Shown here piece by piece: positions 27,342 to 36,148 of a DNA stretch of 64,000 nt. Made by a program: the position numbers and the translations under genes. The notes under the pieces were generated by a model. That model saw nothing but the letters and a program-made list of their open reading frames with translations. It did not search any database and was not told where the DNA came from. Source of the stretch: Embleya scabrispora (GTDB lineage Bacteria; Actinomycetota; Actinomycetes; Streptomycetales; Streptomycetaceae); the NCBI RefSeq assembly GCF_002024165.1, contig NZ_MWQN01000001.1, positions 248,001 through 312,000 of the forward strand, in the 5' to 3' direction. The stretch's first letter is position 1. Each line of letters starts with the position of its first letter.

Positions 27342-28808
27342 ATGGGGTTGGACGGGATCGATCCGCGCACGCCGGTGCTGGTCGGGGTCGGGGTGGCGGA
27401 TCAGCGCCTGGCCGAGGCCGGGGCCGGGGTGGGCGAGTTGGAGTTGATGGCGCGGGCCGTCGAGGACGCGGCCGAGGGGCTCGGCGGGCTGCTCGGGGCC
27501 GTGCGGCGGGTCCTGGTGCCGCGCGGGACCTGGCGGCACGGCGATCCGGGGCGGTGGGTGGCCGAGCGCTTCAAGCTCGTGGACGCGCACAGCACGTTGG
27601 CCGAACTGGGTGTGCTGCAACAGTCCTTGCTCACCCGCGCGAGCGTCGACATCGCGGCCGGCCGGGTGGACGCGGTCCTGGTGGTGGGCGGCGAGGCGGC
27701 GCATCGGCGGCTGCGCGCCCGGATCGCCGGGGTCGAGGTGGCGGATCCGGTCGCGGACGGGGTGCCGGACACGGTGTGGGCGCCGGGCGCGGACATCCTG
27801 GCCCGGGTCGAGATCGATCGCCATCTGGCGGTGCCGGCCCGGCAGTACGCGGTCCTGGAGTCGGCGATCGGCGCCGCACGCGGGGTGTCGCCGGCGCGGG
27901 ACGCCCGGGAGATCGCGGCGCTGTACGCGCAGTTCGCCGCCGTCGCCGCCGAGGGCGGGCGGTCGATCCGCGGCCGTGCGGTGTCCGAGGACGAGTTGCT
28001 GGCCCCGGTCGGGCGCAACGCGTGGTTGGCGAGCCCCTATACCAAGTGGCACTGCTCGCAGATGAACGTCGACCAGGCCGCCGCGCTGGTGCTGTGCTCG
28101 GTCGAGACGGCGCGGCGCTTCGGCGTCGCGCGCGAGCGGTGGGTGTTCCCGACGGTGGCGGCCGAGTCGAACACGATGGTGCCGCTGGTGGCCCGGCCGG
28201 ACCCGGCCCGCTCGCCGGGCTTCGCGGCGGTCGGTGTGGCGCTCGGCCCCGGCGCGGCCGACGCGGCGCATGTGGACCTGTACAGCTGTTTCCCGGCGGC
28301 GGTCCGGATCCAGCGGCGCGAACTGGGCCTGACCGGGCGCGCCGATCGGGAGCTGACCACGACCGGGGGCATGGCCTTCGCGGGCGGTCCGCTCAACACG
28401 TACGCGCTGCACGCCACCGTCGAGGTGGCCCGGCGGGTGCGCGAGGGCGGGGACGGACTGGTCACCAGCGTGTCGGGCATGGTGACCAAGCAGGCCGGGG
28501 CACTGTGGTCGGCGCGCCCCGCCGCCGGCGGCTTTCGCGCGGTGGACGTGAGCGCCGAGTTGCCCGCCCGGCCGGTGGACCCGGACTACGCCGGCCCGGC
28601 GCGGGTGGTGGGCTGCACGGTGGCCTTCGACGGGGGCGAACCGGCGGTGGCGATCGCGGTGGTCGAGGGCGAGAGCGAGGGCGGGGCCGGCGGCGGGGTG
28701 CGCTCGGTGGCCTCCTCGACCGACGCGGACGTCCTGGCGTCGATGCGCACGGACGCGTGGGTCGGCCGGGCGGTGCGGGTGGCCGGGGCGGCGTTCGAGC
28801 CGGCGTAG
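27342..28808 (+). CDS. thiolase-like (SCP2-type) acetyltransferase
   Basis: A 488-residue thiolase-superfamily protein of the actinobacterial acetyl-CoA acetyltransferase/SCP2-thiolase-like group. Family blocks seen are DPRTPVLVGVGVADQ, HCSQMNVDQAAALVLCS (about 240), VDLYSCFPAAVRIQ (about 312) and TTTGGMAFAGGPLNTYALHA (about 346). The nucleophilic cysteine expected near residue 90 is absent (the region reads LGVLQQSLLTRASVDIAAG), as in thiolase-like proteins. The C-terminal block reads SGMVTKQAGALWSARP where GNGGYLTKHA-type sequence is more usual. Thiolysis is therefore uncertain; acyl-CoA binding is likely. Confidence 0.8.
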   Translation: MGLDGIDPRTPVLVGVGVADQRLAEAGAGVGELELMARAVEDAAEGLGGLLGAVRRVLVPRGTWRHGDPGRWVAERFKLVDAHSTLAELGVLQQSLLTRASVDIAAGRVDAVLVVGGEAAHRRLRARIAGVEVADPVADGVPDTVWAPGADILARVEIDRHLAVPARQYAVLESAIGAARGVSPARDAREIAALYAQFAAVAAEGGRSIRGRAVSEDELLAPVGRNAWLASPYTKWHCSQMNVDQAAALVLCSVETARRFGVARERWVFPTVAAESNTMVPLVARPDPARSPGFAAVGVALGPGAADAAHVDLYSCFPAAVRIQRRELGLTGRADRELTTTGGMAFAGGPLNTYALHATVEVARRVREGGDGLVTSVSGMVTKQAGALWSARPAAGGFRAVDVSAELPARPVDPDYAGPARVVGCTVAFDGGEPAVAIAVVEGESEGGAGGGVRSVASSTDADVLASMRTDAWVGRAVRVAGAAFEPA

Positions 28809-28942
28809 GCCCGGTCCGGTGGATCCTGGTGGATCGGGCCGCGTCGTCCGGGTGTTCGCCGTGTCGGGAGATGGGATCGGTCGTGGCGGGTATCCGGGTG
28901 GCGACGCCGCGACCGCGACGTGTTGCCTGCTTGGAGGTCGCC

Positions 28943-29101
28943 GTGACCGACCCGTGGCCCGATCCACTGCCGCCGGTGCCGCCGATGCCCCTGCCCCACC
29001 CGCTGCCCGAACCCGGCCCGGAACCCCTGCCGCCCGACCCGGGCACACCTGCGCCCCCCGACGAGCCGGAACCGGCCCCCCGGCCGGGCCCGGCGTCCTG
29101 A
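28943..29101 (+). CDS. candidate proline-rich micro-protein
   Basis: A 52-codon reading frame starts with GTG 5 nt after an ideal TTGGAGG site and encodes a peptide of almost pure Pro/Glu/Asp/Pro repeats (start VTDPWPDPLPPVPPMPLPHP). It carries no hydrophobic segment. The excellent ribosome site is the main support; the biased composition could also arise by chance in such GC-rich DNA. Confidence 0.4.
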   Translation: MTDPWPDPLPPVPPMPLPHPLPEPGPEPLPPDPGTPAPPDEPEPAPRPGPAS

Positions 29102-29192
29102 ACCGGCGCACGGGCGGCGCCTCGCCGGGGCCTATGGCCGACCCTCGCGCGCCGACTGTCGGCCGACCCGGCGAAGCCGGCACGCTGGGGGC

Positions 29193-29513
29193 ATGGACTC
29201 GACGATCCCCGAACCACGCACACCCGACCTGGTGATCCGGGTCGGGGGCGGCCGGTGGCCGTCGCCGGCCGAGATCCGAGCCGAGTTGCCCGAGGACGTA
29301 CGCGCCGAGTTCGAGCGGGACTTCGCCGCGGCCCTCGCCCACGCCCACGACACCGGACAGTTGGCCATGCTCGCCGACCTGCTCGCCGGGTGGCAGCGGC
29401 ACCTGATCCTGCGCCGCACCGGCGACTACGAACGGATCCTCGAACGGGCGGCCCGGCTGCACGCGGGCGAGGAACTGGAAACGGTGCCCGCCGCCGAGAC
29501 GAGGCGCACATGA
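29193..29513 (+). CDS. DUF6247-type antitoxin
   Basis: A 106-residue protein that matches the DUF6247 pattern (SPAEIRAELPEDVRAEFERDFAAAL, then a helical WQRHLILRRTGDYERIL segment). The same layout recurs at 51305 and 60242 in this window, each time directly upstream of a RelE-like gene. The stop overlaps the toxin ATG (ATGA). It most likely neutralises the downstream protein and autoregulates the pair. Confidence 0.72.
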   Translation: MDSTIPEPRTPDLVIRVGGGRWPSPAEIRAELPEDVRAEFERDFAAALAHAHDTGQLAMLADLLAGWQRHLILRRTGDYERILERAARLHAGEELETVPAAETRRT

Positions 29514-29758
29514 GCTACCTCGTGGTGTACGACGCGCCCGCCGCCCGGCAGAAGGCGGGCCTGCCGCGGCCCGCGGTCGCCGCGCTCAACAATCTGGAGA
29601 GTGCGCTGGAGCGTGATCCGTGGAGCGTCGGCGGCCGGATGCACAGCGGTCTCAAGACGATGCGCGAAGCCGCGTTCGGAGCCTTCGGTTTCATCACCTT
29701 CGTGATCGAGGACAACCGCGTCCGGGTCACCGTGATGAACGTGGTCTGGACCGGCTGA
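29510..29758 (+). CDS. RelE/ParE-like toxin
   Basis: An 82-residue small basic protein with the compact RelE/ParE-type order: beta strand YLVVYDAPAARQK, two helices (LPRPAVAALNNLESALERDPW), then strands ending FIEDN RVRVTVMNVVW-like. It overlaps the antitoxin gene by 4 nt. Its sequence differs from the other RelE-like copies near 51 and 60 kb, so it is a separate lineage. Ribosome-dependent mRNA cleavage or gyrase inhibition are both known in the fold; which applies is unknown. Confidence 0.68.
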   Translation: MSYLVVYDAPAARQKAGLPRPAVAALNNLESALERDPWSVGGRMHSGLKTMREAAFGAFGFITFVIEDNRVRVTVMNVVWTG

Positions 29759-29815
29759 GCCCGGACATCCCGACGCCCCGCCCGACAACGCGGCGCGCGG
29801 CCGCCGCGACGCGGA

Positions 29816-31030
29816 TCAGCGAATCGGCACGTCCGCCAACGTGCGGGCGATGACCAGGCGTTGGATCTCGCTGGTGCCCTCGAAGATGGTGTAGATCGCG
29901 CTGTCGCGGTGCATGCGCTCGACCGGGTACTCGCGGGTGTAGCCGTTGCCGCCGAGGATCTGCATCGCCGCCGAGGTCACCCACTTGGCGGTCTCGCCCG
30001 CGTACAGCTTCGACATCGAGCCCTCGGCCGCGGTGAACGGCTGCTTCGTCGCGGCCATCCACGAGGCGCGCCAGGTGAGCAGGCGGGCCGCGTCGATCCG
30101 GGTGCGCATGTCGGCGATGGTGAACGCGACGCCCTGGTTGTCGATGATGGGCCGGCCGAACTGCTCGCGGACCTGGGCGTATTCCAGCGCCACCTCGTAG
30201 GCGGCGCGCGCGATGCCGACCGCCTGGGCGGCGACCGCCGGGCGGGACGACTCGAAGGTGGCCATCGCCGCGTTCGAACGCGCGGAGGTGCCGGACCTGG
30301 CCCGCGCGATCCGCTCGTCGAGCTTGTCCTTGCCGCCGAGCAGGCAGTCGCCGGGCACCCGTACGTTGTCCAGGATCACCTCGGCGGTGTGCGACGCGCG
30401 GATCCCGTGCTTCTTGAACTTCTGCCCCTGGGACAGTCCCGGCGTGTTCGGCGGGATCACGAAACTGGCCTGCCCCCGTGAGCCGAGCGCGGGGTCGGTG
30501 GTGGCGACCACGACGTGCACGTGTGCGATACCGCCGTTGGTGGCCCAGGTCTTGACCCCGTTGAGGATCCAGTCGCCGGTCGCCTCGTCGTGGTCGGCCC
30601 GGGTGCGCATCGAGGAGACGTCGGAGCCGGCGTTCGGCTCGGACGAGCAGAACGCGGCGACGCGGACGTCGTCGGGCGTGCCGAACAACTCCGGCGCCCA
30701 GGTCACGATCTGCTCCTGGGTGCCGTTGGCCACCAGGCCCGCCGCGGCGAGCGCGGTGCCGGACAGTGCCAGGCCCAACCCGGCGTCGCCCCAGAACAGT
30801 TCCTCCATGATCAGCGGAATGCTCAGGCCGGTGGGGTCGAAGGCCTGGGTGCTGAAGAAGTCCAGCGAGTAGAGTCCGATCTTGGCGGCCTCCTGGATGA
30901 TCGGCCAGGGGGTCTCCTCGCGCTCGTCCCACTCCGCGGCGGCCGGCCGCATGGTCTCCGCGGCGAAGGTGTGCACCCAGTCGCGGATGGTGGTCTGGTC
31001 CTCGTTCAGGGCGAGGCTGAAGGCGGTCAT
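29816..31030 (-). CDS. acyl-CoA dehydrogenase
   Basis: A 404-residue flavoprotein with the normal ACAD order: N-terminal helical domain ([20 protein letters not shown]), FAD/substrate beta domain ([16 protein letters not shown], about residue 130), and C-terminal helical domain with [28 protein letters not shown]-type end (about 360-390) containing the usual catalytic Glu. The ATG at 31030 gives the expected family length. It is alone on its strand apart from the VOC gene 143 bp upstream. The acyl chain is not predictable. Confidence 0.88.
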   Translation of the reverse strand: MTAFSLALNEDQTTIRDWVHTFAAETMRPAAAEWDEREETPWPIIQEAAKIGLYSLDFFSTQAFDPTGLSIPLIMEELFWGDAGLGLALSGTALAAAGLVANGTQEQIVTWAPELFGTPDDVRVAAFCSSEPNAGSDVSSMRTRADHDEATGDWILNGVKTWATNGGIAHVHVVVATTDPALGSRGQASFVIPPNTPGLSQGQKFKKHGIRASHTAEVILDNVRVPGDCLLGGKDKLDERIARARSGTSARSNAAMATFESSRPAVAAQAVGIARAAYEVALEYAQVREQFGRPIIDNQGVAFTIADMRTRIDAARLLTWRASWMAATKQPFTAAEGSMSKLYAGETAKWVTSAAMQILGGNGYTREYPVERMHRDSAIYTIFEGTSEIQRLVIARTLADVPIR

Positions 31031-31173
31031 GGGTGGCGGGCCCCCGGGACATCGTCGAATTGTTACCGGCTGGTAGCTTGAGTGTGTCGCCGTCGCCGTG
31101 GGGCCGTCAAGGGGCGTCGAGAGGTGTCGACGAATCCGCCCGGCCCGATGGATCCGACCGAGGTGCCCGACGG

Positions 31174-31569
31174 TCAGATGCCGGGCCGATAGCGGATCGG
31201 ATGCTCGTCCGGGACCTGCACCACACAGATGCGTACACCGTCGGGATCGGCGATCCACATCTCGTCGAGTCCCCACTCCTCGCGGCGCGGTGCGCGCAGC
31301 ACGGTGGCGCCCCGGTCCACGAGTTCGCGGTGGGTGGCCGGCAGGTCCCGCACCTGGAGCCACAGCCGCAGATCCTCGCCCCCGGGCCCGCCGCCGGTCG
31401 CGGTGCCGGAGACCTCGAGAAAGCCGCCGCCGAGGAAGAACACCGTCCCGCGATGGATCCCGGTCCCGAACTCGCGGGCGATCGCGAGGCCGAGCACGTC
31501 GCGATAGAAGACCAGCGAACGCTCGGGATCGACGGGGCGCAGCAGGATACGACCGGAAAGTACGTCCAT
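31174..31569 (-). CDS. VOC/glyoxalase-fold protein
   Basis: A 131-residue single VOC domain built of two beta-alpha-beta-beta-beta modules (ILLRPVDPERSLVFYRDVLG; WIADPDGVRICVVQV). Candidate metal ligands include a Glu in the first module (GGGFLEVSGT) but the typical His at strand one is replaced. It may be a dioxygenase-like, bleomycin-resistance-like or lyase-type enzyme. Function is unassigned. Confidence 0.75.
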   Translation of the reverse strand: MDVLSGRILLRPVDPERSLVFYRDVLGLAIAREFGTGIHRGTVFFLGGGFLEVSGTATGGGPGGEDLRLWLQVRDLPATHRELVDRGATVLRAPRREEWGLDEMWIADPDGVRICVVQVPDEHPIRYRPGI

Positions 31570-31644
31570 CCTCCGAGTTTCGCCCCGATGCCCCCATTTC
31601 CAACCCTCACCCCCTCAGAACCCGTCGCCCACCCTCGCGCGGGG

Positions 31645-31820
31645 CGCAGGTGAGGTCGGGGCGCAGGTGAGGTCGGGGCGCTGGCGGGGGCGAGGGGCGG
31701 ACGGGGTCGGGGCGCTGGCGAGGTCGGGACGCAGGCGGGGCGCCGGCGGGTCGAGGGGCGGACGGAGTCGGGACGCAGGCGGGGTCGGGACGCAGGCGGG
31801 GCGCCGGCGGGTCGAGGTCA
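31645..31820. repeat. G-rich 17-bp and 60-bp direct repeats
   Basis: Next to the minisatellite, a different set of repeats is seen. GCGCAGGTGAGGTCGGG is repeated in tandem near 31645-31680, and a longer unit of the form GGCGCCGGCGGGTCGAGG with flanking GGGACGCAGGCGGGG recurs at about 31725-31820. These look like older, more diverged expansion of the same tract. No gene is supported. Confidence 0.6.
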
Positions 31821-32575
31821 GGCGGGCCGAGACCGGGCACGGCACCGGCGGGGCGGGGGGCGGGGGGCAGGCGGGCCGAGACCGGGCACGGCACCGGCGG
31901 GGCGGGGGGCGGGGGGCAGGCGGGCCGAGACCGGGCGCGACACCGGCGGGGCGGGGGCGGGGGGCAGGCGGGCCGAGACCGGGCGCGACACCGGCGGGGC
32001 GGGGGGCGGGGGCAGGCGGGCCGAGACCGGGCGCGACACCGCCGGGGCGGGGGGCGGGGGCAGGCGGGCCGAGACCGGGCACGGCACCGGCGGGGCGGGG
32101 GGCGGGGGGCAGGCGGGCCGAGACCGGGCACGGCACCGGCGGGGCGGGGGGCGGGGGGCAGGCGGGCCGAGACCGGGCACGGCACCGGCGGGGCGGGGGG
32201 CGGGGGCAGGCGGGCCGAGACCGGGCGCGACACCGCCGGGGCGGGGGGCGGGGGGCAGGCGGGCCGAGACCGGGCGGCACCGCGGGGCGGGGGGGGGGGC
32301 AGGCGGGCCGAGACCGGGCACGGCACCGGCGGGGCGGGGGGCGGGGGGCAGGCGGGCCGAGACCGGGCACGGCACCGGCGGGGCGGGGGCGGGGGGCAGG
32401 CGGGCCGAGACCGGGCACGGCACCGGCGGGGCGGGGGGCGGGGGGCAGGCGGGCCGAGACCGGGCGCGACACCGCCGGGGCGGGGGGCGGGGGCAGGCGG
32501 GCCGAGACCGGGCGCGACACCGCCGGGGCGGGGGGCGGGGGCAGGCGGGCCGAGACCGGGCAGGGCACCGGGGGG
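31820..32575. repeat. G-rich minisatellite, 16 copies of ~48 bp
   Basis: The core GGCGGGCCGAGACCGGG starts at the same phase 16 times (GCCGAG at 31826, 31875, 31924, 31972, 32020, 32068, 32117, 32166, 32214, 32263, 32307, 32356, 32404, 32453, 32501, 32549). Spacing is 48 or 49 bp, with one of 44. Two sub-variants alternate after the core, GCACGGCACCGG and GCGCGACACCG(G/C)C. Each unit carries G-runs of four to nine on the plus strand, so G-quadruplexes are likely. Single-base length changes break every reading frame, so the open frames through it are a consequence of composition, not a gene. Confidence 0.92.
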
Positions 32576-32706
32576 GGTGGGGGTGGGCGCGCCGATGGTG
32601 TTGCTTGGTCGGGCAGTTGGGTGCGCGGGTGGACAGGTGGCGGGAAATGGCCGGCTGTCGGTGTTCCGGGCCGGCAGGGTGGGCCGTCGACGAAGGGTGG
32701 CATCGC

Positions 32707-33726
32707 ATGGTGGGGAACGCGGAGCGGGTGCGCGGGAGCATGTTCGGGTTGGCGTACGGGGACGCGTTGGGCGCGCCGACGGAGTTTCTGTCGTACGCGC
32801 AGATCGTGCGCCGGTACGACCTGCCCGGACCGATGGACCTGGAGGGCACGCCGGCCGAGGTCACCGACGACACCCAGATGGGCCTGGCGGTGGCCCGGGC
32901 GGTGATCGACGCACGCGCCGACGCCGGGGCGTTCACCGCCGAGCGGCTGACCCCGCTCCTGGTGAACCGGTTCCTGGCCTGGTGGGACTCCCCCGAGAAC
33001 ACCCGCGCGCCGGGCCACACATGCATGTCCGCATGCGCGGAACTGGCCGCCGGCCGAGCGTGGCCCGACGCCACCCGGCGCGGCTCCAAGGGCTGCGGCG
33101 CCAACATGCGGGTCACCCCGCTGGGCCTGCTCGACGGCGTCGACGAGGCCGACCGGTGCGGCGCGGCCCAACTCCAGGCCGCGATCACCCACGGGCACCC
33201 CACCGCGCTGGCCGCCTCGGACCTGACCGCGACCGCCGTACACGCGCTGCGCACCGGCGCGCCGATCCCCGAACTCCCCGGCCTGCTGCGCGCGCACGCC
33301 GAGGCGCAGCGCGAGGTGTACCGGGGCGACTGGCTCGGCGACGACCTGTGGCGCGGCCCGTTCGCCGACACCCCGGAGGGGTTCGTCGCGCGCGGTTGGG
33401 ACGAGTGCCTGGCCGTGCTCGACCGGTTGGACCAGGCCGTGGCGGAGGGCGACCGCCGCGCCGACCCGTGTCGGATCACCGGCGCGGGGTGGATCGCCGA
33501 GGAGGCACTGGCCACGGCGGTGTTGTGCGTCCTGCTGTACCGGGACGACCCGCGCTCGGCCGTCGCCCGGGCGGCCGCCTCCTCCGGCGACTCGGACTCG
33601 ATCGCCGCGTTGGCCGGCGCGATGATCGGCGCCGCACACGGCATCGACGCCTGGCCCGTCGCGTGGTCCGAGCGCATCGAATACCGCGCCGAACTCGCCG
33701 AGACGTCGGCGGCGCTGGCCGGGTAG
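32707..33726 (+). CDS. ADP-ribosylglycohydrolase family protein
   Basis: A 339-residue all-helical enzyme of the ADP-ribosylglycohydrolase family (DraG/ARH3). It has GSMFGLAYGDALGAPTEF at the N-terminus, the first metal motif DDTQM at residues 54-58, and a second metal motif DSDSIAALAGAMIGAAHG near residue 297. These bind the two Mg ions needed to remove ADP-ribose from protein or small-molecule targets. The ATG at 32707 has AAGGGTGG upstream; longer starts run into the minisatellite. There is no partner ADP-ribosyltransferase nearby. Confidence 0.87.
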   Translation: MVGNAERVRGSMFGLAYGDALGAPTEFLSYAQIVRRYDLPGPMDLEGTPAEVTDDTQMGLAVARAVIDARADAGAFTAERLTPLLVNRFLAWWDSPENTRAPGHTCMSACAELAAGRAWPDATRRGSKGCGANMRVTPLGLLDGVDEADRCGAAQLQAAITHGHPTALAASDLTATAVHALRTGAPIPELPGLLRAHAEAQREVYRGDWLGDDLWRGPFADTPEGFVARGWDECLAVLDRLDQAVAEGDRRADPCRITGAGWIAEEALATAVLCVLLYRDDPRSAVARAAASSGDSDSIAALAGAMIGAAHGIDAWPVAWSERIEYRAELAETSAALAG

Positions 33727-33806
33727 ACCCGAGCCGGCGGCGGCTTCGAACACCGAATCGGCTCCCGCCTTGCGTATCCGTCGGGATTCTTTGCGAAGAT
33801 TCACGG

Positions 33807-35294
33807 ATGGGAAAGATCCATGCCGCCGACCGGGCGGCCTTCGCGTGGGTGGCATCGCATCATGTGCCGTGGGCGAACAAGGCGTTGCCGGCCTTGTCGC
33901 GAGCGGCCAACCATTCGCGCCTGTGGGCGGTGACCGGTGCGGGGATGGCGCTTTCCGGCGGGCGCAGCGGGCGCCGGGCGGCGTTGCGCGGTCTGGGTTC
34001 GGTGGCGCTGGCGTCGACGGTGAGCAATGTGCTGCTCAAGAGCTGGGTGCGCCGGCCGCGTCCGGTGATCGACGCGGTGCCCATGGCGCGTCGGCTGAGC
34101 CGGCAGCCGTGGACCACCTCGTTCCCGTCCGGGCATGCCGCCTCGGCGGCCGCGTTCGCCACCGGCGTCGCGCTGGAGTCGCGCCCGCTGGGCGTGGCGG
34201 CCGGCGCGCTGGCCGGCTCCGTGGCCTTCTCCCGGGTGTACACGGGTGTGCACTACCCGGGTGACGTGCTCGCGGGCGCGGCGCTCGGCGCGGGCCTGGC
34301 GGCGGTGACGCTGCGCTGGTGGCCGACTCGGCCGGTGGAGGCCGCGACCGCGCCGCAACCGCGCGGCAAGGTGCCGTCGCTGGTCGACGGCGACGGCCTG
34401 GTGGTCGTGGTGAACGCCTCGGCCGGCCCCGAGGGCGACACCGCGCAGCGGCTGCGCGAACTGCTGCCCGCCGCGAAGGTGGTCGAGCGCGGTCAGGACG
34501 GCGACCTGGTCGCGCTGCTGTGCGAGGCGGCCCGGGAGGCCCAGGTGCTCGGTGTCGCGGGCGGCGACGGCAGTGTGAACTGCGCGGCGCGGATCGCGCT
34601 GGACCGCGGCATGCCGCTCGCCGTCTTCCCGGCGGGCACGCTCAACCACTTCGCGGGCGACCTGGGGCTGACCCGGCTCGACGACACCGCGCAGGCGCTC
34701 ACCGCGGGCGAGGCCGTCCTGGTGGACGTCGCCGAACTCCAGCGCGACCACTCGCACCCGTTCTCCGACGACGGCGAGGAGTTGGGCCCGGAGTTGTTCC
34801 TGAACACGTTCTCGCTCGGCGTGTATCCCGATCTGGTGCGCTTCCGCGAAGAGTTGGAGCGGAAGATCGGCAAGTGGCCGGCCATGCTGGTCGGCCTGGT
34901 CCGGGTGCTGCGGGACGCGGGCCCGGTGAAGATGCGGGTCAACGGTCGGCCGAGGTCGTTGTGGCTGATCTTCCTCGGCAACGGGGAGTACGCCCCGGAG
35001 GGCTTCGCGCCCACGTATCGCCCCGACCTCACCGACGGCCTCCTCGACGTACGCATCGTCGACGCCTCCCGCCCGCTGGCCCGTACCCGACTGGTCGCCG
35101 CCGTACTGTCCGGCACACTCGGCACCTCGCGGGTCTACGAGGCGTCCACGGCGCGCACGATGCACCTGTCCGAGATCCAGGAGGGCGCCGAACTCGCGGT
35201 GGACGGCGAGGTGCGTCCCGGCGCCTCCCAACTCCGCGTCGCCAAGGGCCGCCGCCTGATGGTCTACCGCCCGGAGGGCGCCCTCCGCGACTGA
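33807..35294 (+). CDS. PAP2 phosphatase-diacylglycerol kinase fusion
   Basis: A 495-residue two-domain membrane-lipid enzyme. The N-terminal PAP2 domain (about 1-175, several hydrophobic helices) has all three phosphatase motifs: KSWVRRPRP, PSGHAAS and SRVYTGVHYPGD. The C-terminal half is a DAGK/YegS-like lipid kinase with VVNASAGPEGD, GGDGSVNCAA (where Ser replaces the usual Thr of GGDGT) and PAGTLNHFAGD. Such fusions occur in actinobacteria and should dephosphorylate and rephosphorylate lipids such as phosphatidate and diacylglycerol. Confidence 0.87.
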   Translation: MGKIHAADRAAFAWVASHHVPWANKALPALSRAANHSRLWAVTGAGMALSGGRSGRRAALRGLGSVALASTVSNVLLKSWVRRPRPVIDAVPMARRLSRQPWTTSFPSGHAASAAAFATGVALESRPLGVAAGALAGSVAFSRVYTGVHYPGDVLAGAALGAGLAAVTLRWWPTRPVEAATAPQPRGKVPSLVDGDGLVVVVNASAGPEGDTAQRLRELLPAAKVVERGQDGDLVALLCEAAREAQVLGVAGGDGSVNCAARIALDRGMPLAVFPAGTLNHFAGDLGLTRLDDTAQALTAGEAVLVDVAELQRDHSHPFSDDGEELGPELFLNTFSLGVYPDLVRFREELERKIGKWPAMLVGLVRVLRDAGPVKMRVNGRPRSLWLIFLGNGEYAPEGFAPTYRPDLTDGLLDVRIVDASRPLARTRLVAAVLSGTLGTSRVYEASTARTMHLSEIQEGAELAVDGEVRPGASQLRVAKGRRLMVYRPEGALRD

Positions 35295-35401
35295 GCACGA
35301 CCGAGCGTGGGCCCGCGTGAGCCGCGGCCGGCCGGGCGGCCGTCGCGGCGCATCGAAGTGAGGGCCTTCCCGATAGCGGACGCGGGGGTCCGTGGGGGCT
35401 A

Positions 35402-35995
35402 ATGGTGCGGGCGGGGGCGCCTGTGCGGGTCGCGGGGGCCTCGGTGGAAACCGGTGGGCGGGTTCCGTGCGTGGTGGGGGTGCGGGGCCCGAATCGGGGC
35501 ACCGCTACGGTGTGGGCCGCCGGTCGATGGGCCGGGGGTACGGGCAGGTTTCGATCGGGGGCAGTGGTGGTGGTTTCGGGCGCGATATCCGGGTCGGCCG
35601 GACGCGTGGCGACGGTGTTGGCGGCCGGCCGAGTGGCCGCGGGGGTGGTGTCGTTGGTGGCGCCGCGCGGCGGGGTGTGGTTGCGGCCCACGGCGGCCCG
35701 GGAGGCGGCGCTGCTCGGCCGCGGTCTGGGCGCGCGCGACGTGCTGTTGGGCGCGGGTGTACTGCGGGCGCTGGCCTCCGGGCGCGGCACCGCCGAGTGG
35801 GGCTGGTTCGCGGTGGCGTCGGATCTGGTCGACGGGGCGGGCGGGGCGCTCGAATGGCGGCGTCTGACCCCGGCGGAACGCACGTGGGTGGGCGCGGTGT
35901 TCGCGCTGGCCGCGTGCGAGGCGGCGGTGGCACTGTCCCTGGCCGGCGCGGACTCCGAGGCCGCGCGGGGGATCCTCCCCGTCGTCCCCGAGTAG
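35402..35995 (+). CDS. DUF4267-like membrane protein
   Basis: The C-terminal 125 residues read as a small four-helix membrane protein (RVATVLAAGRVAAGVVSLVAP, LLGRGLGARDVLLGAGVL, GWFAVASDLVDGAGGALEW, GAVFALAACEAAVALSLAGA), matching the general layout of DUF4267-like proteins. The first 55 codons are low-complexity and the true start may be a GTG near 35561. Function is unknown. Confidence 0.6.
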   Translation: MVRAGAPVRVAGASVETGGRVPCVVGVRGPNRGTATVWAAGRWAGGTGRFRSGAVVVVSGAISGSAGRVATVLAAGRVAAGVVSLVAPRGGVWLRPTAAREAALLGRGLGARDVLLGAGVLRALASGRGTAEWGWFAVASDLVDGAGGALEWRRLTPAERTWVGAVFALAACEAAVALSLAGADSEAARGILPVVPE

Positions 35996-36148
35996 GCCGC
36001 CGGGCCCGACACCCGCAACCGCCCGCGTCGCGTCGACGTCCCACGTACCGCATCCACCACGCCGGGATCTCCTCCCGAACGGCCGCCGTCCACAACGCGG
36101 TCGGCCGCCCATCGGACGGATCCCGGCTCGACCCCGGGAGACCCCGCC

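Noticed and set aside
31820-32575. CRISPR array
   Set aside because: There are no unique spacers: the whole 48-bp unit is repeated with point variants, and no cas gene is in the window.
31615-33855. Long proline-rich frames on both strands through the minisatellite
   Set aside because: Repeat units vary between 44, 48 and 49 bp, so the peptide repeat changes frame every few units. No signal, start site or domain supports a protein.
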